Shown piece after piece: positions 1 through 6,899 of a stretch of DNA of 7,502 bases (position 1 is its first letter; each line of letters opens with the position of its first letter). Made by a program: the position numbers and the translations under genes. Source of the stretch: Pseudomonadota bacterium (GTDB taxonomy: Bacteria; Pseudomonadota; Alphaproteobacteria; Rhizobiales; Beijerinckiaceae); NCBI GenBank assembly GCA_021812505.1, contig JAKANG010000054.1, positions 1-7,502 of the forward strand, read 5' to 3'. The notes under the pieces were generated by a model, which was given only the letters and a program-made list of their open reading frames with translations, ran no database searches and was not told the origin of the DNA.

Positions 1-1316
1 TGGCCGAGTTTGGCGCCCGATTCCGCCACATAGGCGCGAACCGCGGCTTCGGTCGCGGCGGCGGTCCATTCGGGCAAGGCGGCGAGTTTTGGCGCCAAAG
101 CGGCGAGATGGCCGCGTCCGCCCTCGTTGAGCAGGTCGCGCGCCTTTTCGTCATAGGCGAGGGGCCGCCGGGCGAACAGGAATCGCGCGCCCTCGGCCAG
201 CTCGATCAAAGTCTTGGCGCGCTCTTTCAGGCCAGCCATGGCCCTGGCGAGCTGGCGCTTTTTCGTTTCGTCGATCTGGGCGGCCATATCCTTGCCATCT
301 GGCAGGTAGGGCAGGGCCGCCAGGAATTGCTGGAGCAAAGCGGCGTCGTCCATCGCCCGCATGTAATGGCCGTTCATGTTTTCGAGCTTGGCGTAATCGA
401 AGCGCGCTGGCGAGCGATGGACCTGGGCGAGCGAGAAAGCCTCGATCAGTTCGTCGGTGGAGAAAAACTCACGATCGCCCTGGCTCCAACCGAGCCGCGC
501 CAGATAATTGCGCAGGGCTTCGGGCAGATAGCCGAGCGCGCGATAGGCGTCCACGCCGAGCGCCCCGTGGCGCTTGGACATTTTCGCGCCATCCGGCCCA
601 TGGATCAGCGGGATATGGGCGAAGGCGGGAACGTCCCAGCCCATGGCCTGATAGATATGGGTCTGGCGCGCGGCGTTGGTCAGATGGTCGTCGCCGCGGA
701 CGATCTGGGTCACGCCCATGTCGTGATCGTCCACCACGACCGCCAGCATGTAGGTCGGCGTGGAGTCGGAACGCAGCAGGATCAGGTCGTCGAGATCCTT
801 GTTGGGAAAGGTGACTGTTCCCTGGACCTTGTCCTCGATGACGGTTTCGCCCTCGCGCGGCGCCTTGAGCCGGACGACGGGCTTGCGCCCTTCCGCGATG
901 GCGTCCGCCTCCGCCTGAGTGCCGCCAAGATCGCGCCAGCGCCCGTCATAGCGCGGCGGGCGGCTTTCCTTGCGGGCGAGTTCGCGCATTTCGTCGAGTT
1001 CCTGCGGCGTCGCATAGCATCTATAGGCGGCGCCCCTGGCGAGCAGCTCCTCGGCGACTTCGCGATGGCGCCCCGCGCGCGCGAACTGGTAGATGGTCTC
1101 GCCGTCCCAATCGAGGCCAAGTCATTTCATGCCGTCGATGATCGCCTTGATCGCCGCGCCGGTCGAGCGTTCGCGGTCGGTGTGATCGATGCGCAGCAGC
1201 ATCCTGCCGCCGGTCTGGCGGGCGAGGAGCCAGTTGAACAGAGCGGTGCGCGCGCCGCCGATATGCAGATAGCCGGTGGGCGAGGGCGCGAAACGCGTGA
1301 CGACATTGGTAGACAT
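1..1316 (-). pseudogene. gltX: Glutamyl-tRNA synthetase (GluRS), internal stop, 3' end outside window
   Basis: GluRS is a class I aminoacyl-tRNA synthetase that attaches glutamate to tRNA-Glu. In most alphaproteobacteria it also misacylates tRNA-Gln, which GatCAB then amidates. I translated the minus strand codon by codon. The start ATG (1316-1314) opens [21 protein letters not shown], containing the HIGH-type signature at residues 11-21. The KMSKR loop is at residues 245-249 (570-584), followed by [19 protein letters not shown] and the anticodon-binding C-terminal part. The frame runs 438 codons to the window edge, against roughly 470 in the family, so only a short tail is missing. One codon breaks it: TGA at 1122-1124 (codon 65), where the family reads KWLGLDWDG. 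The reading frame is otherwise open and conserved on both sides. The neighbouring family motif RIEDTD reads RIDHTD here. The gene is divergent from comEC. It may be a recent pseudogene, a recoded gene, or an intact gene with a base error. The identity is certain; the pseudogene status is not. Confidence 0.9.
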
Positions 1317-1425
1317 GGCGAGTGAAACCTGAGCGGCCGCGCGGAAGGACGACGCGGAAGTTGGTGGCGAAGACGCGGCGCGCTCGTGTAGCATGGCCCG
1401 CGCGCGGTAAAAAAGAGGCAATCGC
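1317..1425. promoter_or_regulatory. Divergent gltX/comEC spacer
   Basis: This 109-bp gap separates two divergently read genes and must carry at least the leaders of both. The only site I can support is the comEC ribosome binding site, GAGG at 1415-1418, seven bases before the ATG and next to an A-run (1409-1414). For gltX an AGG lies about 11 bases before its ATG. I found no convincing -35/-10 pair in either direction. Weak TAGCAT- or CTACAC-like -10 hexamers occur around 1389-1394, but without a good -35 partner. Confidence 0.35.
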
Positions 1426-3681
1426 ATGGCGTCCCCGCCCAGAGGGCTGACGGACCGGATCGGGAGCATTGCGGCGTCAGGCTGGTCGACGCGCGCCGCG
1501 CTTGCCGCCCTGCGCCCGCGCTTCGCCGCCGCGCTCGACGAGGAATGGGACCTGCGCCGGCCGTTCCTGTGGCTGCCGGCCGCCGCCGGAGCCGGCGCGA
1601 TTTTTTATCTGGTCGCGCCGACCGAGCCTGTTCTATGGGTGGTCGGCGCGACCGCGGTTCTGTTTGGCGTTCTGGCGTTCCTTGCGCGCGGGCGGCGGGG
1701 TTTGTTCGTTGTCTTCACAGGCCTTGCGGCGCTGGCGGCGGGCGAATTCGCCGGCGGCTGGCGCGCGGCGCGGGTCGATGCGCCGGCGCTCGACCATATC
1801 GTCATCGGCGAGCTGGCCGGCTTTGTCGAAGAGGTCGATGACCGGCCCCAGGGCGCGCGCTTTCTGTTGCGCGTCACCGAGGCCGAAAAGCTCGCGCCGG
1901 ACAGGACGCCTTTCCGCGTGCGGCTCGCCATTCGCGGAACGCCAGCCTTCGCCGCCGGCGATTTTCTGACTTTTAAGGCGCGACTCCTTCCGCCGGCCCG
2001 CGCCGCGCTGCCGGGTGGCTATGATTTCGCCCGCGACGCCTATTTCGAGCGCATCGGCGCCGTCGGCAATGTTCTGGGCAAGGCGGAGGCGGTTCCGGCG
2101 CCCGAGGCGGCGGACTGGAAGCTGCGTTTTTTTGCGGCGCTGGACCGCGCCCGCAACGCGCTGGCCTTGCGGGTGTACGACTCCATCGGCGGCGACAATG
2201 GCGCCATCGCCGCCGCCATGGTCACCGGCAAGCGCGACCTGCTTTCGCAGGACGCCCGGGAAACCATCGCCAGGGCCGGCATTTTCCATATCATCACCAT
2301 TTCCGGCGTACAGATGACCTTGGTCGCCGGCATTTTCTTCGTCGGCTTCCGCCGTTTTCTGGCTCTGTTCCCGTTCCTGGCGCTGAACTATCCAATCAAG
2401 AAATGGGCCGCCGCGCTCGCCATGCTTGCCGCGCTCGCCTATGGCCTGTTCACCGGCTCGCGGGTCGGGTCCGAGCGCGCCTTGTTCATGACTCTGATCC
2501 TGCTGGGGGCGGTGCTTGCGGAGCGGCCGGCGCTCTCCATGCGCAATCTCGCCTTCGCGGCGCTGGCGGTCATCCTTCTGGAGCCGGAAGCCCTGCTCGG
2601 GGCGAGTTTCCAGCTCTCCTTCGCGGCGGTGGCGGCGCTGATCGCGGTCTATGAAGCGCGAGGCGCGGCGCTGGGACGGCCGGCGGCGCGGACCATGGCC
2701 GTCGGGACCGAGGCGGAGCGCGAGGCGAGGGGACTCGCCGATCATCTCGACGAATTGAGGCGGCATGGGATTTTCGGCGCTTTGGTCGCGACTTTTTGCG
2801 CGACGTCCGCCACGGCCTCCTTCATGGCCTATGACTTCCACGAGTTGAATCCCTATGTGCTGATCGGGAATCCGCTGACTTTGGCGATGATCGAGCTGTT
2901 CGCCGTGCCGGCGGCCTTGATCGGCTCCGTCCTCGCGCCCTTTGGCCTCGACGGCTGGGTGTGGTCCTATCTCGGCGCCGGCGTCGGCCTGATCATGGCC
3001 GTCGCGCGCTGGATCGGATCGGCGCCGGGATCGACGATTCCCCTGCCGGCCTTCGCGCCCTGGTCGATCGTTTTTCTGTCGCTCGCGGTGCTTTCGGCGG
3101 TTTTGTGGCGCACCTGGCTGATGAAGCTCACGGCTCTGCCGCTGCTCGGCCTTGGCTTGCTGGGGGCGGCGAGCGCCCAAAGATTCGATCTGGCGGTCGC
3201 GCCGACCGGCGAATACGCGGCGCTCCGGCAGGCCGACGGGCGCCTCGCCGTTCTCGGCAAGCATCGCAACGCCTTCGCGGCTGAACAATGGCTGCGCGCC
3301 GACGCCGATCAGCGCGCGGCGCCGGATACCGTAGCCGCTGGCCGCTGCGACAAGCTCGGCTGTGTCGGCAGGACGGGCGACGGCGCGGCGGTGGCGCTGG
3401 TGCTCGACGGTTTCGCCTTCCATGACGATTGCGCGCGAGCCGAGGTGGTGATCTCGCCGCTCTATGCGCCGACCTATTGCACGCCGAAAATCCTGCTCGA
3501 CCGCCGCAAGCTCGCCGAGACCGGCGCCGTGACCTTGGCGTTCGCCGCCAAGGGCGTCAAGTGGCGCACGGCGCGCGCGCCGGGCGAAGACCGCCCCTGG
3601 TCGCGCGCGCCGAGCCGTCGCGCGCCCGCGCCCTTCGGAGCCCGGCCGCCAGAGGCGGCGACGGACGAAGGCCAGAAATAG
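1426..3681 (+). CDS. comEC: ComEC/Rec2-family competence protein (DNA-uptake membrane channel)
   Basis: ComEC forms the inner-membrane channel through which single-stranded DNA enters during transformation. The 751-residue product has N-terminal membrane helices (about 46-110), then a soluble OB-like DUF4131 segment (about 120-220), then the Competence domain (about 240-565). In the latter, [12 protein letters not shown] (286-297) matches the conserved HxxxISGxxM motif, and [13 protein letters not shown] (393-405) and [13 protein letters not shown] (474-486) are typical core helices. The C-terminal 160 residues hold CDKLGCV (641-647) and [10 protein letters not shown] (667-676). They lack the HxHxDH motif of the metallo-beta-lactamase domain found in full-length ComEC, as I recall for rhizobial homologues. 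ATG 1426 is preferred because GAGG lies seven bases upstream. The gene is divergent from gltX and converges on lexA with 35 bp between stop codons; no strong terminator is visible there. The tail after residue 715 is rich in Arg, Pro and Ala and probably disordered. Whether the host is naturally transformable cannot be told. Confidence 0.93.
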   Translation: MASPPRGLTDRIGSIAASGWSTRAALAALRPRFAAALDEEWDLRRPFLWLPAAAGAGAIFYLVAPTEPVLWVVGATAVLFGVLAFLARGRRGLFVVFTGLAALAAGEFAGGWRAARVDAPALDHIVIGELAGFVEEVDDRPQGARFLLRVTEAEKLAPDRTPFRVRLAIRGTPAFAAGDFLTFKARLLPPARAALPGGYDFARDAYFERIGAVGNVLGKAEAVPAPEAADWKLRFFAALDRARNALALRVYDSIGGDNGAIAAAMVTGKRDLLSQDARETIARAGIFHIITISGVQMTLVAGIFFVGFRRFLALFPFLALNYPIKKWAAALAMLAALAYGLFTGSRVGSERALFMTLILLGAVLAERPALSMRNLAFAALAVILLEPEALLGASFQLSFAAVAALIAVYEARGAALGRPAARTMAVGTEAEREARGLADHLDELRRHGIFGALVATFCATSATASFMAYDFHELNPYVLIGNPLTLAMIELFAVPAALIGSVLAPFGLDGWVWSYLGAGVGLIMAVARWIGSAPGSTIPLPAFAPWSIVFLSLAVLSAVLWRTWLMKLTALPLLGLGLLGAASAQRFDLAVAPTGEYAALRQADGRLAVLGKHRNAFAAEQWLRADADQRAAPDTVAAGRCDKLGCVGRTGDGAAVALVLDGFAFHDDCARAEVVISPLYAPTYCTPKILLDRRKLAETGAVTLAFAAKGVKWRTARAPGEDRPWSRAPSRRAPAPFGARPPEAATDEGQK

Positions 3682-3716
3682 ACGATGGATCGGGCGCCGC
3701 TCGAGGGAGCTTCAGC

Positions 3717-4421
3717 TCAATATTTGCGCAGCAAGCTGATCAGCTTGCCCTGGATACGCACCCGGTCGGGACCGAAAATCCGCGTCTCATAAGCCGGATT
3801 AGCGGCCTCCAGCGCAATCGACGCGCCTTTCTTGCGCAACCGTTTCAGCGTGGCTTCCTCGTCGTCGATCAAAGCGACGACGATATCGCCCGAATCGGCG
3901 GTGTCCTGCTTCTTGATGACCACCGTGTCGCCGTCGAGGATGCCGGCCTCGATCATCGAATCGCCACGCACTTCGAGCGCGTAATGCTCGCCATTGGACA
4001 GAAGATCCGGCGGCAAAGCGATGCTGTGGGATCGCGTCTGCAAGGCCGAGATCGGTGTGCCGGCCGCGATCCGGCCCATGACCGGAATAGCGACGTTCTG
4101 GCTCGAATCGGCGAGCTCTCCGGCGGCGACGGGCCTGGTCTTGCCGAGATTGCCCTCGATGACGCTCGGCGCGAAACGCCCGCTGCGCGGCGCCGCGGGG
4201 GTCGAGGATTCGGGCAGGCGCAACACCTCCAGCGACCTGGCGCGATTGGGGAGGCGACGGATGAAGCCGCGCTCCTCGAGCGCCATGATCAGGCGGTGGA
4301 TGCCGGATTTCGACCGCAGGTCGAGCGCGTCCTTCATTTCGTCGAAGGAAGGGGGGACCCCGGTCTCTTTCAGGCGCTCATGAATGTAACGGAGCAGTTC
4401 GCTTTGCTTTTTGGTCAGCAT
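3717..4421 (-). CDS. lexA: LexA SOS-response transcriptional repressor (S24 peptidase)
   Basis: LexA represses DNA-damage genes and cleaves itself when stimulated by RecA filaments. The 234-residue product starts [20 protein letters not shown]. Its N-terminal winged helix-turn-helix is at residues 1-65, with [21 protein letters not shown] as the recognition region. A linker of about 40 residues, longer than in E. coli, is usual for alphaproteobacteria. In the S24 domain the scissile Ala120-Gly121 bond lies in GRIAAGTPI, the nucleophile Ser155 in RGDSM and the general base Lys193 in ATLKRL, so the protein should be cleavable. The frame stays open 50 codons further upstream, but that extension crosses the promoter and operator. 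ATG 4421 is chosen for homology and for AAGG (4429-4432) seven bases upstream. The gene is autoregulated through the operator at 4511-4525. The stop codon is part of a weak 4-bp hairpin (3707-3718). Confidence 0.97.
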   Translation of the reverse strand: MLTKKQSELLRYIHERLKETGVPPSFDEMKDALDLRSKSGIHRLIMALEERGFIRRLPNRARSLEVLRLPESSTPAAPRSGRFAPSVIEGNLGKTRPVAAGELADSSQNVAIPVMGRIAAGTPISALQTRSHSIALPPDLLSNGEHYALEVRGDSMIEAGILDGDTVVIKKQDTADSGDIVVALIDDEEATLKRLRKKGASIALEAANPAYETRIFGPDRVRIQGKLISLLRKY

Positions 4422-4501
4422 GGCCGCGCCTTGTCGGGTGTCGCCTTTGGTCTCAAGCGCCGATCGCGCCGAAGAATCGCTCAAAGACAAATCATGAACG
4501 A

Positions 4502-4530
4502 AACATATATGTTCGCGCTTGGTTCCGCAA
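4502..4530 (-). promoter_or_regulatory. lexA sigma70 promoter
   Basis: Reading the minus strand, TTGCGG (4530-4525) serves as -35 and TATGTT (4507-4502) as -10, with exactly 17 bp between them. The predicted start of transcription is near 4495, giving a lexA leader of about 75 nt. The LexA operator fills the spacer, the expected arrangement for an autorepressed gene. The hexamer assignment is by eye. Confidence 0.65.
4511..4525 (+). promoter_or_regulatory. LexA operator (SOS box), GTTC-N7-GTTC
   Basis: GTTC at 4511-4514 and GTTC at 4522-4525 are separated by exactly seven bases. This is the direct-repeat SOS box established for alphaproteobacterial LexA. It sits between the -35 and -10 of the lexA promoter, so bound LexA would block polymerase. 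It also overlaps a perfect 12-bp palindrome (AACATATATGTT, 4502-4513). No second exact copy was noticed in the adjoining sequence. Confidence 0.85.
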
Positions 4531-4549
4531 GGGGCATATTCGAACAAGG

Positions 4550-4578
4550 TTGACACGGGCAGCGCGAACAACTAGACA
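4550..4578 (+). promoter_or_regulatory. tRNA-Gln promoter
   Basis: A perfect TTGACA -35 (4550-4555) is followed 17 bp later by TAGACA (4573-4578) as -10. The predicted start near 4585 leaves a leader of about 75 nt before the mature tRNA end at 4660, to be removed by RNase P. Its -35 is only 19 bp from that of the divergent lexA promoter. Confidence 0.7.
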
Positions 4579-4659
4579 ACGGCCCACTTCGGGACGATTG
4601 GAAAAATCGACGCGCCAGCCTGACCGAAGGCCGAAACGCCTGAATCTCAGGAGTTTCGA

Positions 4660-4733
4660 TGGGAGATAGTTCAACGGTAGAACAGCGGACTCTGACTCCG
4701 TTAATCTTGGTTCGAATCCAGGTCTCCCAGCCA
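4660..4733 (+). tRNA. tRNA-Gln (anticodon CTG)
   Basis: The 74-nt sequence folds into a full cloverleaf. The acceptor stem is TGGGAGA (4660-4666) with TCTCCCA (4723-4729), with discriminator G4730 and an encoded CCA (4731-4733). The anticodon stem is GCGGA/TCCGT around loop CTCTGAC (4690-4696). The anticodon is CTG at 4692-4694, which reads CAG (Gln). The T arm is CTTGG-TTCGAAT-CCAGG (4706-4722). The U1-A72 pair is a known hallmark of tRNA-Gln. It is read from the promoter at 4550-4578. I see no clear Rho-independent terminator directly after it. Confidence 0.97.
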
Positions 4734-5056
4734 AGCTAACCCTTCGAATAAAATGACCTTCTTGCAGCATGTGACGGCTGAATTTTGTCGTGCGCCGGTT
4801 CGACGGGGCCAGAGCCGCCCCTGATCGCGGCCGGTCGACGCGGCGCGGATCATCCAGCAGGCCGTACACATAGCTTGCTTCCTCCGGGCATTCGCCGCGG
4901 GCGACGATCACGATCCTGCCTGATCGCGTTCGGTTGGATAAATGGACCTCCGCCGTCGATATTCGATTATGTTCTGTCATGGTTGGACCAGCGGCGCGGC
5001 CAGTCGATCGCGCGAGGGCCTTTGCGGGCTGAGCCTCGGCGGCGTGGAAGCAGAAG
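4734..5056. other. Intergenic stretch without a convincing gene
   Basis: About 320 bp lie between tRNA-Gln and the doxX leader. Open frames exist on both strands here but have poor, Arg-rich composition or run into antisense tRNA sequence, so none is called. The stretch should hold the promoter for the doxX-chrA cluster. The best candidate is TTGGAT (4934-4939) with GATATT (4958-4963) at 18-bp spacing, which is weak. No repeat of the tRNA 3' end, integrase gene or insertion-sequence end was noticed within the window. Confidence 0.5.
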
Positions 5057-5110
5057 ATGAGGGAATTGATCGACGAATTGTTCGACGACGAAGAGGAGGC
5101 GAATCGATGA
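5057..5110 (+). CDS. Possible 17-codon leader peptide before doxX
   Basis: ATG 5057 opens MRELIDELFDDEEEANR and ends with TGA at 5108-5110, which overlaps the doxX start as ATGA. GGAAG at 5046-5050 is a plausible ribosome binding site. The peptide is strongly acidic, partly because the doxX Shine-Dalgarno sequence (AGGAGG, 5094-5099) falls in its Glu codons. The frame is closed by TGA at 5030-5032, so a longer version has no other ATG start. It may be a coupling leader, the relic of a lost gene, or chance. No function is recognised. Confidence 0.3.
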   Translation: MRELIDELFDDEEEANR

Positions 5111-5583
5111 GTCTGTTGCGGAATTCCCTGCCGACCCGCGCTTCAGCCTCGACGATCCTCATTCGCCTTCTGGTCGGCCTGATCGTTTTCGTCCCTGAAG
5201 GACTCCAGAAGGGGATCTTCCCGGACATTCTGGGCGCCGGGCGCTTTGCCCGCATCGGCATTCCCTTTGCCGGAGCGATGGCGCCTTTCGTCGGCTTGGT
5301 CGAAATCACCTGCGGCGCGCTGATCGTCTTCGGGCTTTTCACCCGTCTGGCGACGCTGCCATTCATCATTGTCATGATCGTCGCGATTCTCTCGACGAAA
5401 ATCCCGATGTGGCTCGGCCACGATCTGTGGATTTTCCACACCCCCTTGCTGGCGCGCTACGATTTCTGGAGCATGGCGCATGAGGCGCGGCTGGATTTCG
5501 CGATGCTGTTGGTGCTGATTTACCTGCTGATCGAAGGCGCGGGCCGATGGTTGCTGGACGCAATGATCGCCCGCGGCAAATGA
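5107..5583 (+). CDS. DoxX family membrane protein
   Basis: The 158-residue product matches the DoxX family of small four-helix inner-membrane proteins. Helices are at about 16-33 (ILIRLLVGLIVFVPEGLQK), 52-78 (GAMAPFVGLVEITCGALIVFG), 80-98 and 129-146. The family pattern of a first helix ending in a Gly-Leu-x-Lys turn, followed by a Gly/Pro-rich second helix with a Glu (E66), is visible. Family members have been linked to thiosulfate:quinone oxidation in archaea and to redox stress complexes in actinobacteria, but most, including this one, have no assigned reaction. ATG 5107 is chosen because AGGAGG (5094-5099) lies seven bases upstream. The frame stays open to 4942, but the extra residues are Arg-rich and unlike the family. 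It lies 58 bp before chrA on the same strand and is probably co-transcribed with it. Confidence 0.85.
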   Translation: MSLLRNSLPTRASASTILIRLLVGLIVFVPEGLQKGIFPDILGAGRFARIGIPFAGAMAPFVGLVEITCGALIVFGLFTRLATLPFIIVMIVAILSTKIPMWLGHDLWIFHTPLLARYDFWSMAHEARLDFAMLLVLIYLLIEGAGRWLLDAMIARGK

Positions 5584-5588
5584 CGATC

Positions 5589-5645
5589 ATGCGCAAGGAC
5601 ATGCCGGCGCGGCGCGTGGAAATGCAAGATTTTGGGCAAGAATGA
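5589..5645 (+). CDS. Possible 18-codon mini-ORF before chrA
   Basis: ATG 5589 opens MRKDMPARRVEMQDFGQE, and its TGA (5643-5645) overlaps the chrA ATG as ATGA. It almost fills the gap between doxX and chrA and starts six bases after the doxX stop. No good ribosome binding site precedes it, but translation re-initiation after doxX would be possible. Since chrA itself has only a weak Shine-Dalgarno sequence, coupling through this mini-ORF would make sense. It may equally be chance; no function is recognised. Confidence 0.2.
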   Translation: MRKDMPARRVEMQDFGQE

Positions 5646-6823
5646 CGATGTGGCGCGAGGTTTTCGCTGTCTTCCTGCGGCTTGGCCTGACCAGTTTCGG
5701 CGGGCCAGTGGCGCATCTGTCCTATTTTCGCGCTGAACTGGTCGAGCGCCGCAAATGGCTCGACGAAAAGGTCTATGCCGACATTGTCGCTTTGTGCCAG
5801 TTCCTTCCCGGTCCGGCGAGCAGCCAGGTCGGCATCGTGCTGGGCATGCTGCGCGCCGGCTTTTTGGGCGGGCTCGCCGCCTGGGCGGGCTTTACCTTGC
5901 CGTCCGCGCTGGCGCTGATCCTCTTTGCCTATGGCCTCGGCGGCATTGGCGACATGTCCCATGTCGCCTGGCTGCACGGGCTGAAAATCGTCGCCGTCGC
6001 CGTGGTCGCGCAGGCTGTCTGGGGCATGGCGAAAAACCTCTGTCCCGACCGAGAGCGCGCGACCCTCGCCGTCGCCGCCGCCGCCCTGACCCTGGCCTTT
6101 CCATCCGCCGCCGGGCAGGTCGGCGCGATCCTCGCCGGCGGCCTCATTGGCTGGCGCTTTCTTCCCGCCGCCGTCGACGGCGCGCATCGCCCGCTTCTCA
6201 TTCCGATGAGCCGAACTCGCGCGGCGGCCGCGGCGGCGGCCTTTGCAATTCTTCTGTTCGGTCTCCCCCTGCTGGCGACCGCAAACTCAAGCCACGCGCT
6301 TGATTTGTTCGCGAGTTTCTACCGCTCGGGTTCGCTGGTGTTCGGCGGCGGCCATGTCGTGTTGCCCTTGCTGCAACAGGCGGTGGTTCCGCAAAGCTGG
6401 ATCGGCAATGACGCCTTTCTCGCCGGCTATGGCGCCGCGCAGGCGGTTCCCGGCCCGCTCTTCGCCTTCGCCGCTTATTTGGGAACCGCGATGAAGGACG
6501 CCCCGAACGGTTTTCTCGGCGGGCTGCTATGCCTCGTCGCCATCTACTTGCCCTCCTTCCTGCTGCTGATCGCGGCTTTGCCTTTCTGGGACGCCCTGCG
6601 CCATCGCGCCGACGTGCAATCGGCGCTCAAGGGCGTCAACGCCGCCGTCGTCGGCCTGCTGCTCGCGGCGCTCTATGATCCGGTCTGGACCAGCGCGATC
6701 TTCTCCAGGGCCGATTTCGCCTTGGGGGTTGTGGCCTTTTTGCTGCTGACCTTGTGGAAAACGCCGCCCTGGCTCGTGGTCGTGCTCGGCGCCCTCGGCG
6801 CGTCCGCCCTGGCGGGATTTTAG
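5642..6823 (+). CDS. chrA: Chromate transporter, CHR family, long two-domain form
   Basis: ChrA exports chromate from the cytoplasm across the inner membrane. The 393-residue length and two homologous halves identify the long-chain CHR form. The first half (about 1-175) carries FGGPVAHLSYF (19-29) and CQFLPGPASSQVG (52-64). The second (about 215-393) carries FGGGHVVLPLL (234-244) and AQAVPGPLFAFAAYLG (266-281). These FGGx and PGP motifs are the family signatures. The halves are joined by a basic, Ala-rich stretch (about 178-200). About ten or more hydrophobic helices can be seen. The start could be ATG 5642 or ATG 5648; both have poor Shine-Dalgarno sequences (GGGCAAG at 5634-5640). No chrB or other chromate regulator lies in the window. 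Members of the family vary in substrate and function, so chromate is inferred from family only. Confidence 0.93.
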   Translation: MTMWREVFAVFLRLGLTSFGGPVAHLSYFRAELVERRKWLDEKVYADIVALCQFLPGPASSQVGIVLGMLRAGFLGGLAAWAGFTLPSALALILFAYGLGGIGDMSHVAWLHGLKIVAVAVVAQAVWGMAKNLCPDRERATLAVAAAALTLAFPSAAGQVGAILAGGLIGWRFLPAAVDGAHRPLLIPMSRTRAAAAAAAFAILLFGLPLLATANSSHALDLFASFYRSGSLVFGGGHVVLPLLQQAVVPQSWIGNDAFLAGYGAAQAVPGPLFAFAAYLGTAMKDAPNGFLGGLLCLVAIYLPSFLLLIAALPFWDALRHRADVQSALKGVNAAVVGLLLAALYDPVWTSAIFSRADFALGVVAFLLLTLWKTPPWLVVVLGALGASALAGF

Positions 6824-6886
6824 GAGACGAGATTGGGGGCGGCCGCAAGGAAATCGCCAAGGATTTTGAACGCGCGCGCCGGGCGC

Positions 6887-6895
6887 AAGGGGGGG
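6887..6895 (+). promoter_or_regulatory. G-run ribosome binding site candidate
   Basis: AA followed by seven G (6889-6895) lies four bases before the TTG codon at 6900 and resembles a Shine-Dalgarno sequence for that start. A competing start is TTG 6833, with AGGAG (6822-6826, overlapping the chrA stop) six bases upstream; that frame joins the gene only if one G of this run is removed. Confidence 0.35.
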
Positions 6896-6899
6896 CTCG

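Noticed and set aside
108..1325. Open frame of 405 codons on the plus strand
   Set aside because: It lies antisense to gltX, whose motifs are unmistakable; long shadow frames are common in GC-rich DNA.
1633..3423. Open frame of 596 codons on the minus strand
   Set aside because: It is the antisense of comEC, extremely rich in Arg, Gly, Glu and Gln, with no recognisable domain.
3707..3718. GAGC-TTCA-GCTC hairpin between comEC and lexA as a terminator
   Set aside because: Only four base pairs and no T-run on either side.
3429..4553. Open frame of 374 codons on the plus strand over the comEC end and lexA
   Set aside because: It runs antisense through lexA, whose catalytic motifs are intact; no family resemblance.
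4422..4571. N-terminal extension of LexA
   Set aside because: It would place the promoter and operator inside the coding region; the homologous start is MLTKKQ at 4421.
4660..4740. tRNA 3' end as a phage or island attachment site
   Set aside because: No second copy of the tRNA end and no integrase gene were noticed in the window.
4492..4980. Open frame of 162 codons on the minus strand across tRNA-Gln
   Set aside because: Its middle (GRPGFEPRLTESESAVLPLNY) is the translated antisense of the tRNA, a familiar false gene.
4785..5060. Open frame of 91 codons on the plus strand before doxX
   Set aside because: Arg- and Pro-rich composition, no recognisable domain and no Shine-Dalgarno sequence; only its ATGA overlap with the mini-ORF at 5057 is notable.
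4942..5106. N-terminal extension of the DoxX protein
   Set aside because: The AGGAGG site before ATG 5107 and the family N-terminus both favour the shorter form.
5372..6187. Open frame of 271 codons on the minus strand opposite doxX and chrA
   Set aside because: Antisense shadow rich in Gly, Arg, Gln and Asp, with no domain; the plus-strand genes are clear.
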